A DNA stretch of 32,861 nt from a virus, in the IMG/VR virus record IMGVR_UViG_3300032053_003696, positions 1-32,861 of that record; one strand, 5' to 3'. The translations under genes and the position numbers were made by a program. How positions within the stretch are numbered: the stretch's first letter is position 1; each line of letters opens with the position of its first letter. This document shows positions 8,313-16,442 of the stretch, in pieces. Under the pieces are notes generated by a model. The model saw nothing but the letters and a program-made list of their open reading frames with translations. It searched no databases and had not been told where the DNA came from.

Positions 8313-9088
8313 CAGGGATCCCGCAATATGAACAGGCCGTCGGAGTTGCGCGCAATCGGCAGGTCGTCGGAGTCGCGCATGATGGCGTCAAACGGTATAA
8401 CAACGACGATCCGAATGCCAGTAGCGTCACCCTCGGTGACTATCAGGCGCACGCGAGGATCGAGCGGAACAGCACATCGCAGTTGCAGAACATCGACCTC
8501 GCAACGCACGACGCAAAGCGCACGCCGCTCGCGCCCGTACACTGTTTCGGGCGTGTCGATGCGCTCGTACTCGAGCAGCGTGGCGCGCACGGGAGCGCGG
8601 AAATACCCCGCCTCGCCTTCCAGCAGGACGCCAGCGTATCCCTCGCCAGGGTTGAACAGCGATGGCAAGCGAGCCAGCATCGCTTCCCGAGTTGGATCGT
8701 CGGTCGCCCACAGATCGACCTGAAACGATACGACCGCCTCGCCTGTTTTCCAGACCACAGTGTCGTCGCCGTACACATGCCAAGTGTGCTCAAGCGGTGT
8801 CGGTGTAAGCGCGTGCGCCTCATACGGGATCTCGTCTATCTCGATGATGCTGGCGCTCGGGTAGTCGATGCTGAACTTCGGGTCAGGCCACCAGGGTTCG
8901 ACGCGCTCCAAAGCGAAGTCCTCGTCCGCTACAAGCCCGCCCCCGCGCCGGAACGTCGCGCACCGTAGGAACGTCGCCAGCGCATCGGCCATCGCGTTGC
9001 GCGGGTCCAGGGTGCCGATCCTGGCAATGGGATAGGTGTCTGGTCCGACTACAACGTCGAGCGCGGTGCCTGGTGCGAGATGAGTCAC
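8312..9088 (-). CDS. Tail-associated protein, tandem paralogue B (function unknown)
   Basis: 258 residues from GTG 9088, coupled to the previous gene by GTGA. It is a clear paralogue of the gene at 9085-9726: shared blocks include [41 protein letters not shown] and [15 protein letters not shown] at matching positions. It has about 40 extra C-terminal residues ([20 protein letters not shown]) that the paralogue lacks. It lies between neck proteins and the fibre, so it may be a baseplate or fibre-adaptor component. I do not recognise the family. Confidence 0.65.
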   Translation of the reverse strand: MTHLAPGTALDVVVGPDTYPIARIGTLDPRNAMADALATFLRCATFRRGGGLVADEDFALERVEPWWPDPKFSIDYPSASIIEIDEIPYEAHALTPTPLEHTWHVYGDDTVVWKTGEAVVSFQVDLWATDDPTREAMLARLPSLFNPGEGYAGVLLEGEAGYFRAPVRATLLEYERIDTPETVYGRERRALCVVRCEVDVLQLRCAVPLDPRVRLIVTEGDATGIRIVVVIPFDAIMRDSDDLPIARNSDGLFILRDP

Positions 9089-9726
9089 GGCTGCACCACC
9101 GTCAGGCGCACCCTCGGATCGAGCGGAACCGCGCACCTTAGCTGCAGCACGTCAATTTCGCATCGCACCGTGCAAGCGAGGTTGCGTTCGCGACCGTACA
9201 CCGACTCGGGCGTGTCCACGCGCCTGTTTCCGACCAGCGTTGCCCTTACGGGAGCGCCGAAATACCTCGGATGCCCCGCCAGTCGGACTCCCACATAGCC
9301 TTCGCCGGGGTTGAACAGGGACGGCACCCGCGCAGCGATAGCTTCCCTGGTCGGGTCGTCGGTACACCAGAAGTCCAGCCGGAACGCGATCACCGCCTCG
9401 CCGGTTTTCCAAACCACCGTGTCGTCGCCGTACACATGCCAAGTGTGCTCAAGCGCCACCGGAACGAAGTTCTGCGGCTCGTAGGGTATTTTCTCGCCAT
9501 CGATAACGCTGGCGCTCGGATACGCGATTCCGCGCTTTGGATCAGGCCACCAGGGTTCGACGCGCTCCAAAGCGAACGGCTCGTCGTTCGCGGTGCCGCC
9601 GCCGCGTCGGAACTGAGCGCACCGCAGGTAAGCGACGAGCACTTCAGCCGCCGCATTGCGCGGGTCGAGTGTCCCGATCGCCGCCAGTGGGAACGTGTCC
9701 GACCCGACGACCGTGCGCAGCGTCAC
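9085..9726 (-). CDS. Tail-associated protein, tandem paralogue A (function unknown)
   Basis: 213 residues from GTG 9726, overlapping the stop of the small basic gene by GTGA. It is about as long as the conserved core of the next gene and shares most of its sequence: TLDPRNA near the N-terminus, the WWPDPK motif, [29 protein letters not shown] and [13 protein letters not shown]. No membrane segment or catalytic motif stands out. Two related copies side by side suggest a hetero-oligomer or two attachment points for fibres. Confidence 0.65.
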   Translation of the reverse strand: MTLRTVVGSDTFPLAAIGTLDPRNAAAEVLVAYLRCAQFRRGGGTANDEPFALERVEPWWPDPKRGIAYPSASVIDGEKIPYEPQNFVPVALEHTWHVYGDDTVVWKTGEAVIAFRLDFWCTDDPTREAIAARVPSLFNPGEGYVGVRLAGHPRYFGAPVRATLVGNRRVDTPESVYGRERNLACTVRCEIDVLQLRCAVPLDPRVRLTVVQP

Positions 9727-9866
9727 GGCTGTTTCGCCAGTCCCTTGACCTTATCGAACGGGACCGGCTTCCCAGGCTTCTTCGCTACAGGCCCAACGGG
9801 GAGAGCCTTTGCGACCGCAGCCTTGGCACCGAACTTCATATCGCCCAGACCCTTAATTTTCGCCAT
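9723..9866 (-). CDS. Small basic lysine-rich protein (47 residues)
   Basis: ATG 9866 lies 11 bases after the preceding stop, with TAGGAG about nine bases upstream. The 47-residue product is rich in Lys, Ala, Gly and Pro (AKALPVGPVAKKPGKPVP) with no hydrophobic core and is probably disordered. Its place between the gp10-like neck protein and the duplicated tail genes, with coupling to the next gene by GTGA, supports it as real. It may bind nucleic acid or act as an assembly linker; function unknown. Confidence 0.6.
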   Translation of the reverse strand: MAKIKGLGDMKFGAKAAVAKALPVGPVAKKPGKPVPFDKVKGLAKQP

Positions 9867-9877
9867 CGCAAACGCTC

Positions 9878-10366
9878 CTACGGCATCGCCTTCAACTCGC
9901 GCTCGATCTCCTCGGGCACGATCTTCAGCCGCAGTTGTATCACAGTCCGGTGCATGTAGCGCCGTGGCTTCGTGCCCACCTTCTTGATTTTCCCACGAAC
10001 GCCCCACGCGATCTTCTTGGCCTCCACTTCGTCGACCTGAAACTTGCGCATGGCCCAATCGATCAGCGGCTGCAGAGGTGGCGTGTGCGGTCGGGTGCCG
10101 TATTCCACCATCGACGCATGCGGAGCGTCCACGACGATCATTGCGCCGAACGGGATGCGGTGAAACGACACGGAGCGTTGCAGGTCGCCTTCATCGACTG
10201 CGGGCGGTGTGCCGGTGGCTGGATTCCGAGTGCCGATATTCTCCACGCACACGCTGACGCCGCGCATCGCCGCGCTCACCAGCCCGCGAATGACGGCCTT
10301 TTCAATCTTGGGCGGTAGCTGCCCGACCACGTTCGCGAAACTCGACAGATCGAGCCTGTAGGCCAT
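9878..10366 (-). CDS. HK97 gp10-like neck / tail completion protein
   Basis: 162 residues from ATG 10366, joined to the previous gene by TGATG. It has the hallmark of gp10-type head-tail joining proteins: an N-terminal helix pair, then ATGTPPAVDEGDLQRSV, the ASMVEYGTRPHTP stretch and a helical LQPLIDWAMRKF segment, ending in a basic helix (MHRTVIQLRLKIVPEE). These proteins sit at the tail terminus or neck and join tail to connector. Position two genes after the connector candidates supports this. Confidence 0.75.
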   Translation of the reverse strand: MAYRLDLSSFANVVGQLPPKIEKAVIRGLVSAAMRGVSVCVENIGTRNPATGTPPAVDEGDLQRSVSFHRIPFGAMIVVDAPHASMVEYGTRPHTPPLQPLIDWAMRKFQVDEVEAKKIAWGVRGKIKKVGTKPRRYMHRTVIQLRLKIVPEEIERELKAMP

Positions 10367-10971
10367 CAGGGAACCCCGCTTCGTAACCTGGCGACTCTGA
10401 CCTCGGTTGGCGACTGCACATCCTCCAGCACCTCGCCAGATCGCGAGCGATCGCCCTGCTGCGAGGTCAGCGGCACGACCCATTCGAACCGGCCCGCGTT
10501 GCGGAACGGAACCGACTTGACCGTGAAGCGCCGACGCTCGGTCGAGCCGTCGCGAGCGTCGATACGCATCTCGATGAAGCCGTCCATGTCGGTCGGGAGC
10601 GGCTGCACATGAAACAACGCTCTGGCGTCGTCCTCGGTATAGCGCGGCGACACTTGGACAAGCCGCACCGAGCCGCGATTGAGGTAGCCGCCGGGAGTCG
10701 CCTCGCCCTCCAGCGATGCCGTGTCGACCAGCTTGGGCGTTGGCAGTAGCTCGCGCTCGCTCACTACGACCGCGTCGCCGCGACCTGAGCTTCCACCCGT
10801 CCACTTCACCACGACGCTGAAAATGCGGTAGGGCCGCAATCCAAAGTCAGTCGCAAGCTGACGCAGCGAATCCACGACGCCGCCAAGCGACTCCACGAGC
10901 GACCTGCCCGGAGCGCGATTAGGATGCAGCGCCGGGTCGCGACCAGGCTGCATCAGGCGCGGATTGCTCAC
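10366..10971 (-). CDS. Head-tail connector region protein, unknown
   Basis: 201 residues from GTG 10971, overlapping the preceding stop by GTGA. The sequence is mixed alpha/beta with a central beta-rich part (YRIFSVVVKWTGGSSGRGDA, VRLVQVSPRYTEDDARALF, FIEMRIDARDGSTERRRF). It stands where head-closure or stopper proteins are coded (between the connector candidate and the gp10-like gene). Its family is not recognised, so the role is by position only. Confidence 0.6.
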   Translation of the reverse strand: MSNPRLMQPGRDPALHPNRAPGRSLVESLGGVVDSLRQLATDFGLRPYRIFSVVVKWTGGSSGRGDAVVVSERELLPTPKLVDTASLEGEATPGGYLNRGSVRLVQVSPRYTEDDARALFHVQPLPTDMDGFIEMRIDARDGSTERRRFTVKSVPFRNAGRFEWVVPLTSQQGDRSRSGEVLEDVQSPTEVRVARLRSGVP

Positions 10972-11375
10972 CTCAGCACCCGAGCGTTAATGCCTCCAGC
11001 TTCACCCGACAACGCCATCATCGAGCGAGGATTCGGAGCGACGCCGAGGTCATCCGACAGCTTATTCCTCCACCAGAAAAGCTCCTGGCGCAGTTGGCGC
11101 GGCTCGTGCGGGTTCAGCTTTAGCTCGCCGATTTCCAGCGCCCGGAAACGCGACCTGGCGTCGGTCAACTGGCACTCGATGGCGTCGCACTCGCAGATAT
11201 CGTTTGCGACCTCGGCCTCGCCGTCGGGCGTCAGCAGCTTGAATGCCTGTTCGACCAGGAACAGCGGCTGCGCGCCAGCGGGGAAGCCGAGTTGGATGCC
11301 GTTACTGAGCATCGACCAGTTCGGATATCCTAGATGGTGGAGCACGCGGCCCTTCTGCTGTTCCGTGAACGCCAT
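10968..11375 (-). CDS. Head completion / connector adaptor candidate
   Basis: 135 residues from ATG 11375 with GGAGG seven bases upstream. It is mainly helical: FLVEQAFKLLTPDGEAEV, then an acidic CECDAIECQLTDARSRF segment and LRQELFWWRNKLSDDLG. Short helical proteins in this slot, two genes after the capsid protein, often act as connector adaptors below the portal. There is no diagnostic motif. Confidence 0.55.
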   Translation of the reverse strand: MAFTEQQKGRVLHHLGYPNWSMLSNGIQLGFPAGAQPLFLVEQAFKLLTPDGEAEVANDICECDAIECQLTDARSRFRALEIGELKLNPHEPRQLRQELFWWRNKLSDDLGVAPNPRSMMALSGEAGGINARVLR

Positions 11376-11378
11376 TGA

Positions 11379-11894
11379 CTAGCCTCCGATGATTCTGGTC
11401 TTCACGAATCCAAGCTGGTCCTCATACGCCTCCACGCGACCGACAAGCGGCTCAAACTCAATGCCCTGCGACCGCACGTCGTCCAGGTTATGAGTCATTG
11501 CCGATATGACCGAGCCGTTCGGCAGCACGGTCCCGTGGCCGGGAACGAAGTAGCGCCCGCCCTTCGTCACGATGTACTCGGCGATCTGCGACTTCCGGCC
11601 CGATGCGGAACGCCGCCCAAGCTCGGCCATAAATTCGGCCTTGCACCAGGACGGGACCACCGGGTCGAGCAGAACCTGCTCGATCTCAGTGTCGCTTGCG
11701 CCAGCCAGCAGCACACGCTGCTCGGCGGTCAATGCGCCAACGACAAGCGGTGTCGTCACCGCGAGATGCTTCTGCGCGATTGCATCCTCCACCGCCGACC
11801 GCACCGCAGCCTTCGATGCGCCCTTCGGAATCTCGAGGCCCAAGGCATCGGCCTGCTCGATCAACTGGTCGCGAGTCATCGTGTCGAGATTCAT
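11379..11894 (-). CDS. Virion-associated protein with SAP/LEM-like N-terminus
   Basis: 171 residues from ATG 11894, chosen because GGAGG lies five bases upstream; a TTG at 11906 in the same frame lacks such a site. Residues about 1-35 (TRDQLIEQADALGLEIPKG) have the helix-turn-helix layout of SAP/Rho-N-like motifs, which often contact nucleic acid. The middle is helical (TAEQRVLLAGASDTEIEQVL) and the C-terminal part is beta-rich (YIVTKGGRYFVPGHGTVL). It directly follows the capsid gene. Function unknown; a capsid-end or head-tail joining role is possible. Confidence 0.6.
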   Translation of the reverse strand: MNLDTMTRDQLIEQADALGLEIPKGASKAAVRSAVEDAIAQKHLAVTTPLVVGALTAEQRVLLAGASDTEIEQVLLDPVVPSWCKAEFMAELGRRSASGRKSQIAEYIVTKGGRYFVPGHGTVLPNGSVISAMTHNLDDVRSQGIEFEPLVGRVEAYEDQLGFVKTRIIGG

Positions 11895-11914
11895 CACACC
11901 CTCCAAAGCACAAC

Positions 11915-11950
11915 GCCCTGACCCGCAGCGTACATGCCGCAGGTCAAGGC
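11915..11950 (-). terminator. Hairpin downstream of major capsid gene
   Basis: Arms of nine bases (11942-11950 and 11915-11923 on the plus strand; GCCTTGACC/GGTCAGGGC on the minus strand, one T-G wobble) enclose an 18-base loop. There is no uridine tract after the stem, only GTTGTGCTTT. It may reduce read-through or protect the capsid message. A TACGCT box lies within its loop. Confidence 0.35.
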
Positions 11951-11955
11951 GTCGA
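11927..11955 (-). promoter_or_regulatory. Possible weak promoter after the capsid gene
   Basis: TCGACG (11955-11950), 17 bases, TACGCT (11932-11927) on the minus strand. The -10 box is the same as at 13461, 16539 and 23315, but the TG-A extension is missing, so this is weaker. It would drive the connector genes. Confidence 0.3.
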
Positions 11956-11972
11956 GTGTTCGTGCCTTAGAA

Positions 11973-13361
11973 CTAACCGTGCTCGATCACGACCGCCCGC
12001 AGGAAGCGAGCGCCGTCGCCCGAGAGGGCGTCGGACGGGATCGGGAAGTCGCCCGACCACGACCACGTCTGCGACACAAGCTGCTGCATGCGGTCCAGCG
12101 GCGAGCGCAGGATGAACCGAATGCGGCGGGTCATAATCGCGACGCCGCCGTTGATGATGCTGAACTGACCGATCTTACCGGTCACTCCCGCCTCGGTGAT
12201 GTACTGCCCCTCGTCGATGTACTTCTCATAGATCGCGCCACCGCCGGTGATGATGGTCCGCAGCACGGGAACGCCCGCCGCGTTGATGATCTCGCCGCCG
12301 ATTTCGGGCGCGAGGACAGCGAATCCAGCGCCGCCGGGATCCGACAACGCTCGCGACGCTTGCGTGCTCTGTGCGTCGGGGTTCTCGGTGTTTCGGTAGA
12401 AGTAGCAGCCGACCGCTTCGCCGATCGCGAGGTCGCGGTAGGGCGCGCCGTCGGGCAACGACTGGTGCAGACGCTGCCAGTGATTGTCTTGGAAGATTTC
12501 GGCCTCAGCCGCCGGGGTCATGTGGACGTGGTAGCGCCCGTCGGGATGCGGAGGCACGTTCTGTGCGCGCAGCCGCGAAACGCCAGCGATGATGTCGTTC
12601 AGGGTGATGATGTTGGCTGCGACAAGCGCATCCACCGTCGCGCCAGCGCCGACGCGCAAGCGACGGCTGCGAGTGGCTGCGAACACGCCGACACGGAGCG
12701 CCAAGCCGCCCACAAGCGCCGCGCCAAGCGACAGCGTGCCGGAGCCGTTGGGCTCGGCTGCGACGTCAGGCACGAAGCCGACGACGGTGTTCGCCGGTTC
12801 TGCGGTCGAGAAACGAATGACGAGCGGATTGACCGCCGACACCGCGCTCAGGCGACCGTTCTGGATCTGTTGGGTGAAGCCGTTCAGCGTTGTGACGTGA
12901 AGCGTGGTCGCAGCCGCGAGCGCCGCCGTCTTCATCATCGCTTCGCCGCCGAGATAGGCGGTGAACAGCGGGTCGCGGGTCAGACGGTTCATCGTCTGCG
13001 CGGAGTTCAGACCGAGTTGCTGCGTGTTACGCAGGAACAGCGACGCGAGCGCGGTGACGCTCGACGGCATGTGCGTGTCGATGGTCTTGGCGAACTGGCG
13101 AGCTTCGGCCTCCCACTGTTCGGTGGCGTAGGTGCTCGGGATCGGATCCTGACCGGGCACGAGCGGAGTCGTGTCGACCGGGATCGCGCCCGCACGGGTG
13201 AAGATCATGCGCTCGCCAAGGTTCGCGGCCCAGACTTCGGGGCGCGCCTCTGCTCGGAAGAGCATGCGAGGAAACAGGTTGTCGTGGAAGACGCGCTCGA
13301 GTGTGCGGTCTTGGAGAAGATTCTGAATTTGCGATGGGATTCCTGCGAGTGCGAGCGACAC
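11973..13361 (-). CDS. Major capsid protein (HK97-fold, N4-gp56/P22-coat-like)
   Basis: 462 residues from GTG 13361, with GGAGG six bases upstream. The N-terminus (LLQDRTLERVFHDNLFPRMLF) and the middle ARQFAKTIDTHMP/NRLTRDPLFTAYLGG helices, followed by the GRYHVHMTPAAEAEIFQDNHWQRLHQ region split around residue 290, are typical of N4 gp56-type coat proteins. Residues about 165-245 form an inserted, glycine-rich beta segment. The gene follows the scaffold gene and has its own strong promoter-like sequence about 95 bases upstream, as expected for the most abundant virion protein. Confidence 0.85.
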   Translation of the reverse strand: MSLALAGIPSQIQNLLQDRTLERVFHDNLFPRMLFRAEARPEVWAANLGERMIFTRAGAIPVDTTPLVPGQDPIPSTYATEQWEAEARQFAKTIDTHMPSSVTALASLFLRNTQQLGLNSAQTMNRLTRDPLFTAYLGGEAMMKTAALAAATTLHVTTLNGFTQQIQNGRLSAVSAVNPLVIRFSTAEPANTVVGFVPDVAAEPNGSGTLSLGAALVGGLALRVGVFAATRSRRLRVGAGATVDALVAANIITLNDIIAGVSRLRAQNVPPHPDGRYHVHMTPAAEAEIFQDNHWQRLHQSLPDGAPYRDLAIGEAVGCYFYRNTENPDAQSTQASRALSDPGGAGFAVLAPEIGGEIINAAGVPVLRTIITGGGAIYEKYIDEGQYITEAGVTGKIGQFSIINGGVAIMTRRIRFILRSPLDRMQQLVSQTWSWSGDFPIPSDALSGDGARFLRAVVIEHG

Positions 13362-13460
13362 GAGACACCTCCGTTGTGGTGGACCTCAAGTGTGCTCTCG
13401 CTGATTGCCGACAGGAACCGCCGTCGTGTGCGTAGCGCGAGTGCCTACTGATTGAGCGCG

Positions 13461-13489
13461 AGCGTATCACCGCGCCGCGTCAGGTTCAA
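13461..13489 (-). promoter_or_regulatory. Promoter for the major capsid gene
   Basis: Minus strand: TTGAAC (13489-13484), exactly 17 bases, TACGCT (13466-13461), preceded by TG-A. It lies in the 124-base gap between scaffold and capsid genes and leaves an untranslated leader of roughly 90 bases ending in a strong GGAGG. The -35 box overlaps the scaffold stop codon. Confidence 0.6.
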
Positions 13490-14187
13490 GTGATGCCGAG
13501 TGCTTCGCGACGCGCCATCCACGTTGCCGCGTCCATCCCGAACGCATCGTTGGTCTGAGGTGGCGCGCCGGGGCGTGGCGGCGCTGGCGGATTGAAGCCT
13601 GGGACGGTCGTGACCGGATCGACCACAGTCGACACCGGGGCGTCCATTCCGAGCGCCGCACGAGTCGCAGGGTGCGATTCCATCCGAGCTTGCAGCCATA
13701 CCTGCACGTCCAACTCTGCGCCGTCTGGCGTTGCCTGAGCGGCTTGCTCGACCAGGAACGTCGCGTAGTCGAGATTCCTGACGCCGAGCGTTGCGCACAC
13801 GCCAGCGACGTGTCGGTCGAACGATGCTCGCTGCGCCCGCTCGTCGGACGCTGCGCGACCGGCCCGCTCCTGCGCAAGCTCCTCTTGAAGCTGTTGCTCG
13901 CGAGTCATTGTGGCCTTGCGGTTTGTTTCCTCGGTGGCTGCGCGATCGGCGTCGCGCTGTTTAAGCGCCTTCAGTTCTTCCTCGCTGCCGAATCCGTGCG
14001 CCCGAAGAAACGAGGTCTTGCTGCGATCCAGCCGGTCGCGCAGTTGCTCCGACGTCAGCGTGATCGAGGTCGGCGGCTCGGGTGCCGGTGGCGCTGGAGG
14101 CGCTGGAGGATCGGCTGGTGCGCCCCCTCCAGTTGGCTCGCCTTCAGGCGCGCGCAGCGGTCCTCGGGATAGGTTGGTGATGAACAT
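13486..14187 (-). CDS. Scaffold protein
   Basis: 233 residues from ATG 14187 with GAGGAA upstream. Layout fits phage scaffolds: a proline-rich, disordered N-terminus (residues 15-40), a long charged helical region (about 50-115, with EELKALKQRDADRAATEET and QLQEELAQERAGRAASDERA) and a Pro-rich tail ending in a short helix that may bind coat protein. It sits directly upstream of the capsid gene. Scaffolds guide procapsid assembly and leave the mature head. No separate prohead protease is visible in the window. Confidence 0.75.
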   Translation of the reverse strand: MFITNLSRGPLRAPEGEPTGGGAPADPPAPPAPPAPEPPTSITLTSEQLRDRLDRSKTSFLRAHGFGSEEELKALKQRDADRAATEETNRKATMTREQQLQEELAQERAGRAASDERAQRASFDRHVAGVCATLGVRNLDYATFLVEQAAQATPDGAELDVQVWLQARMESHPATRAALGMDAPVSTVVDPVTTVPGFNPPAPPRPGAPPQTNDAFGMDAATWMARREALGIT

Positions 14188-14249
14188 GGCTTTTCCTCAT
14201 CCGGCTAAATCCGCAGCCGTGGCGTCAAGGTGTTTACATAAATTGCGAA

Positions 14250-14288
14250 CGCCGCCGCCCACCGGATAGGAGCCGGTGAGCGGCGGCG
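14250..14288 (-). terminator. Strong hairpin between decoration and scaffold genes
   Basis: Sixteen-base arms (plus-strand 14250-14265 and 14273-14288) pair throughout with a single T-G wobble around a seven-base loop. On the minus strand the stem is followed by GTTCGCAATTTATGT, a weak AT-rich stretch and not a true U-tract. It lies in the 121-base gap after the 215-residue virion gene and is probably an intrinsic or partial terminator. Confidence 0.6.
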
Positions 14289-14308
14289 CTCATCTGAAAT
14301 TCTCGCGA

Positions 14309-14956
14309 CTACAGCGCCGACTGCTGCGCGTCGAGCACGCTGCCGATCGGACCCGAAGCGCCGCCGACACCGGGCTGCGCGACGTAGCGAGCCGTGCAAG
14401 CGGTGATCGCGTCCGCAGCGGCGAACACGACGCCAGTGCCGAGCAGGTTGATGGCGCACGAGCCAGCCGCCGGGGTCGCGCCGCGCAGCGTGACCAGGGT
14501 CTTGACGCCCGGAGCGCCGCCAGCGGTCGCCGTGACAGCCAGAAGCTGTTGCGCCTTGCGGCTCTGCAGGAACGTGCCGACGTCGGCTGCGACCGGAAGC
14601 AAGTCCTCGACCACGCCGCCTTCCATCGGGACGTAAACCACCTCTGCGAGCGTGACAGCGTCCGCAGCGAGAAACTGGATGTTGCCAGCGGCATTCACGC
14701 CGCACTCGGTTGTCGCCGGAGTCGCGTCTGCCGACACCGCCGTGAAGCGGCCCGTGACGCCGCCCGCCGTGACCAGGCATTGCAGAATGACCGCCGCCTT
14801 GGCGTCCTCCGGCAGCACCAGGACGTGCGCCACGACCGCAGCCGCGATGCGACGCGGAAGCACCGCGAGCGCGTCACCGATGCGCAGAGAGCGCATGGCG
14901 TCCGAAATCTTGTTGGGATTCGACTCGTTGAGAACGGTGCGGAGTGAGCGAGACAT
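14309..14956 (-). CDS. Head decoration-type virion protein (unknown family)
   Basis: 215 residues from ATG 14956, preferred over the in-frame ATG at 14992 because AAGGA lies nine bases before it. After a helical N-terminus (RTVLNESNPNKISDAMRSLR) the protein is Ala/Gly/Val/Thr-rich with repeated short strands; two related halves are suggested by AVSADATPATTECGVNAAGN and TLRGATPAAGSCAINLLGTG. It would be secreted nowhere (no signal peptide) and has no catalytic motif. Position before scaffold and capsid suggests a capsid-decorating or structural protein. Confidence 0.65.
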   Translation of the reverse strand: MSRSLRTVLNESNPNKISDAMRSLRIGDALAVLPRRIAAAVVAHVLVLPEDAKAAVILQCLVTAGGVTGRFTAVSADATPATTECGVNAAGNIQFLAADAVTLAEVVYVPMEGGVVEDLLPVAADVGTFLQSRKAQQLLAVTATAGGAPGVKTLVTLRGATPAAGSCAINLLGTGVVFAAADAITACTARYVAQPGVGGASGPIGSVLDAQQSAL

Positions 14957-15005
14957 GGCGTTGTTTCCTTTGTCAGATAAAGCGCGGAACACCCGCGCCG
15001 TGCGG

Positions 15006-15731
15006 TCAGGCGGTAGTGCCTGCCGCGAACACTTCGATCTGCGCGGTCCCGCTGATCTGCACCCTTTGAGGTGCCAGCATGGACCCGCGACCGTACTCGA
15101 CCAGATACAGCCCGACGATGTCGATGTCGGCTCCTGCGCCGACCGCCGTGGACGTCACGCCGAAGCCGATCGTCGCTTGGGCCGCGCCGCCGACCGATAC
15201 GCTGCCTTGCACGCCCGTTGCGACGCCTGAAATGGCAAGCTGACCGCTCGTGTCCACCGACCACGGGAGCGCCACCAGGCCCGCCAGGGCGGCTGCAGCG
15301 TTCAGTGCGTTCGCCGTCTGTTGCGCCGTCTTAGCGCCAGCGGTGAACACGCACGACACGAGCGCGCCGCCGTCGATTGTGAACGACGCGATCTCGCCGC
15401 CGACGAACACGATCGGGAACGCCGCGCCGACACCTACGAGGCGAGCTACCGCAGCGCCGGAGCGAATGCGGACCGGGGCGTTTGAACGCACCATCAGCAA
15501 CTCGATGCGATCGAGCGCGTCGACCACCGGAACGTCAATCCACGCCGAGCCAACTGCGCCCGGAGTCTGGATCTGCACCGGCACGTCGCTCGACACGACC
15601 GCCGGATACCACTGATTGCTGCAACGCAGCGTCAGCGATTGCTGCTTCAGCGAGCCGCCGGAGCATGCGTCTGTGCATACGCCGCCGCCGACCGTAATTG
15701 TGCCTGCGAGTTCTACTTGCTGCGCGCTCAT
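15006..15731 (-). CDS. Virion protein sharing a domain with the tail sheath
   Basis: 241 residues from ATG 15731 with TAGGAGG upstream. The N-terminal half is beta-rich (SAQQVELAGTITVGGGV, SLTLRCSNQWYPAVVSSD). Residues about 111-190 (FTIDGGALVSCVFTAG, an Ala-rich helix QQTANALNAAAALAGL, then SGQLAISG and ATIGFGVTS) follow the same pattern as the inserted domains of the tail sheath. A single copy occurs here. It is likely an exposed decoration or head-fibre protein; function not known. Confidence 0.65.
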   Translation of the reverse strand: MSAQQVELAGTITVGGGVCTDACSGGSLKQQSLTLRCSNQWYPAVVSSDVPVQIQTPGAVGSAWIDVPVVDALDRIELLMVRSNAPVRIRSGAAVARLVGVGAAFPIVFVGGEIASFTIDGGALVSCVFTAGAKTAQQTANALNAAAALAGLVALPWSVDTSGQLAISGVATGVQGSVSVGGAAQATIGFGVTSTAVGAGADIDIVGLYLVEYGRGSMLAPQRVQISGTAQIEVFAAGTTA

Positions 15732-15749
15732 CGTCGCCTCCTACTAGGA

Positions 15750-16004
15750 TTAGCGATCGTTGCCTTCGGGAGCCTTGCCAGCGCCGTCAGACGAGCCGGG
15801 AGCGGGAAGCGAATCCTGGTCGCTCTGCGCCACATAGCCGGTCAGAATCATCGGCATGCCACCAGGCACCGCCACGCTCGGCAGATCGTCGCCAAGCGAC
15901 CGACCACCAGGCGCGCCACCCTGAGTGAACTCGGGATTCTGCTCCGGCCCGAGATCGGGACCGCCAGCGTTGTCGGATGAACTCGGGAATGGGAGCTTTG
16001 CCAT
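15750..16004 (-). CDS. Small Gly/Pro/Ser-rich protein (84 residues)
   Basis: 84 residues from ATG 16004. Composition is low complexity and disordered (SSSDNAGGPDLGPEQNPEF, then GGAPGGRSLGDDLPS), without hydrophobic core, membrane segment or known motif. No clear ribosome site precedes it; instead TAACGT lies five bases before the ATG, resembling the -10-to-start spacing seen at other genes here. Within the head gene block, so probably a minor structural or assembly protein. Confidence 0.5.
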   Translation of the reverse strand: MAKLPFPSSSDNAGGPDLGPEQNPEFTQGGAPGGRSLGDDLPSVAVPGGMPMILTGYVAQSDQDSLPAPGSSDGAGKAPEGNDR

Positions 16005-16037
16005 GCCCGACGTTATGTCACGCCGCGCCTCGCACGT

Positions 16038-16403
16038 CTACACCCGGAACGGTTTTCCGTTGCCTTCGATCGCCCGAGCTTCGCCGGGAGCGTCTGGGAG
16101 ACCGCCGCGCATCGAACGACGCTGCTCGGCTTGTTCTTCGTCGTTGCGAATGCCCGCCGAGCTTTGAGGCTGATTGAAATCGTCGCGCCAGCCCGACTGA
16201 GGCCAGCCCTCGCGCTGCATCAGTTCCGTGCGCTCGCCCATTGCGCGCTCGTGCATGCGAGCCGCGACTTCGCCGTCGTCCTGGTCGCCTGGCGCCATCG
16301 ACGCGGCATCCTGCGGGTGTTCGCGCTTCCAATCTGCGAGCACCTTGGCCTCGTCGCCGGGGAGCGAGAACGGCTGAAATACGACGTCGCTTGGTTTGTC
16401 CAT
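16038..16403 (-). CDS. Hydrophilic protein of head block (121 residues)
   Basis: 121 residues from ATG 16403. It is polar and charged (KVLADWKREHPQDAASMAP, MHERAMGERTELMQREGW, IRNDEEQAEQRRSMRGG) and likely largely disordered or helical. The ATG sits six bases after a TAGACC box that is 17 bases from TTCACT, so the message may be leaderless; no Shine-Dalgarno sequence is seen. Function unknown. Confidence 0.55.
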   Translation of the reverse strand: MDKPSDVVFQPFSLPGDEAKVLADWKREHPQDAASMAPGDQDDGEVAARMHERAMGERTELMQREGWPQSGWRDDFNQPQSSAGIRNDEEQAEQRRSMRGGLPDAPGEARAIEGNGKPFRV

Positions 16404-16409
16404 GCGACC

Positions 16410-16438
16410 GGTCTATCACGACCGAGCGCGAAAGTGAA
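16410..16438 (-). promoter_or_regulatory. Promoter immediately before the 121-residue gene
   Basis: Minus strand: TTCACT (16438-16433), 17 bases, TAGACC (16415-16410) with TG-A before it, six bases to ATG 16403. The -35 hexamer is identical to that of the promoter at 16539-16567. Confidence 0.5.
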
Positions 16439-16442
16439 CGCG

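Noticed and set aside
11934-13451. Long plus-strand frame of 505 codons opposite the capsid gene
   Set aside because: It is antisense to a well-supported capsid gene with a strong ribosome site; its product is arginine-rich and featureless, as expected from high-GC mirror frames.
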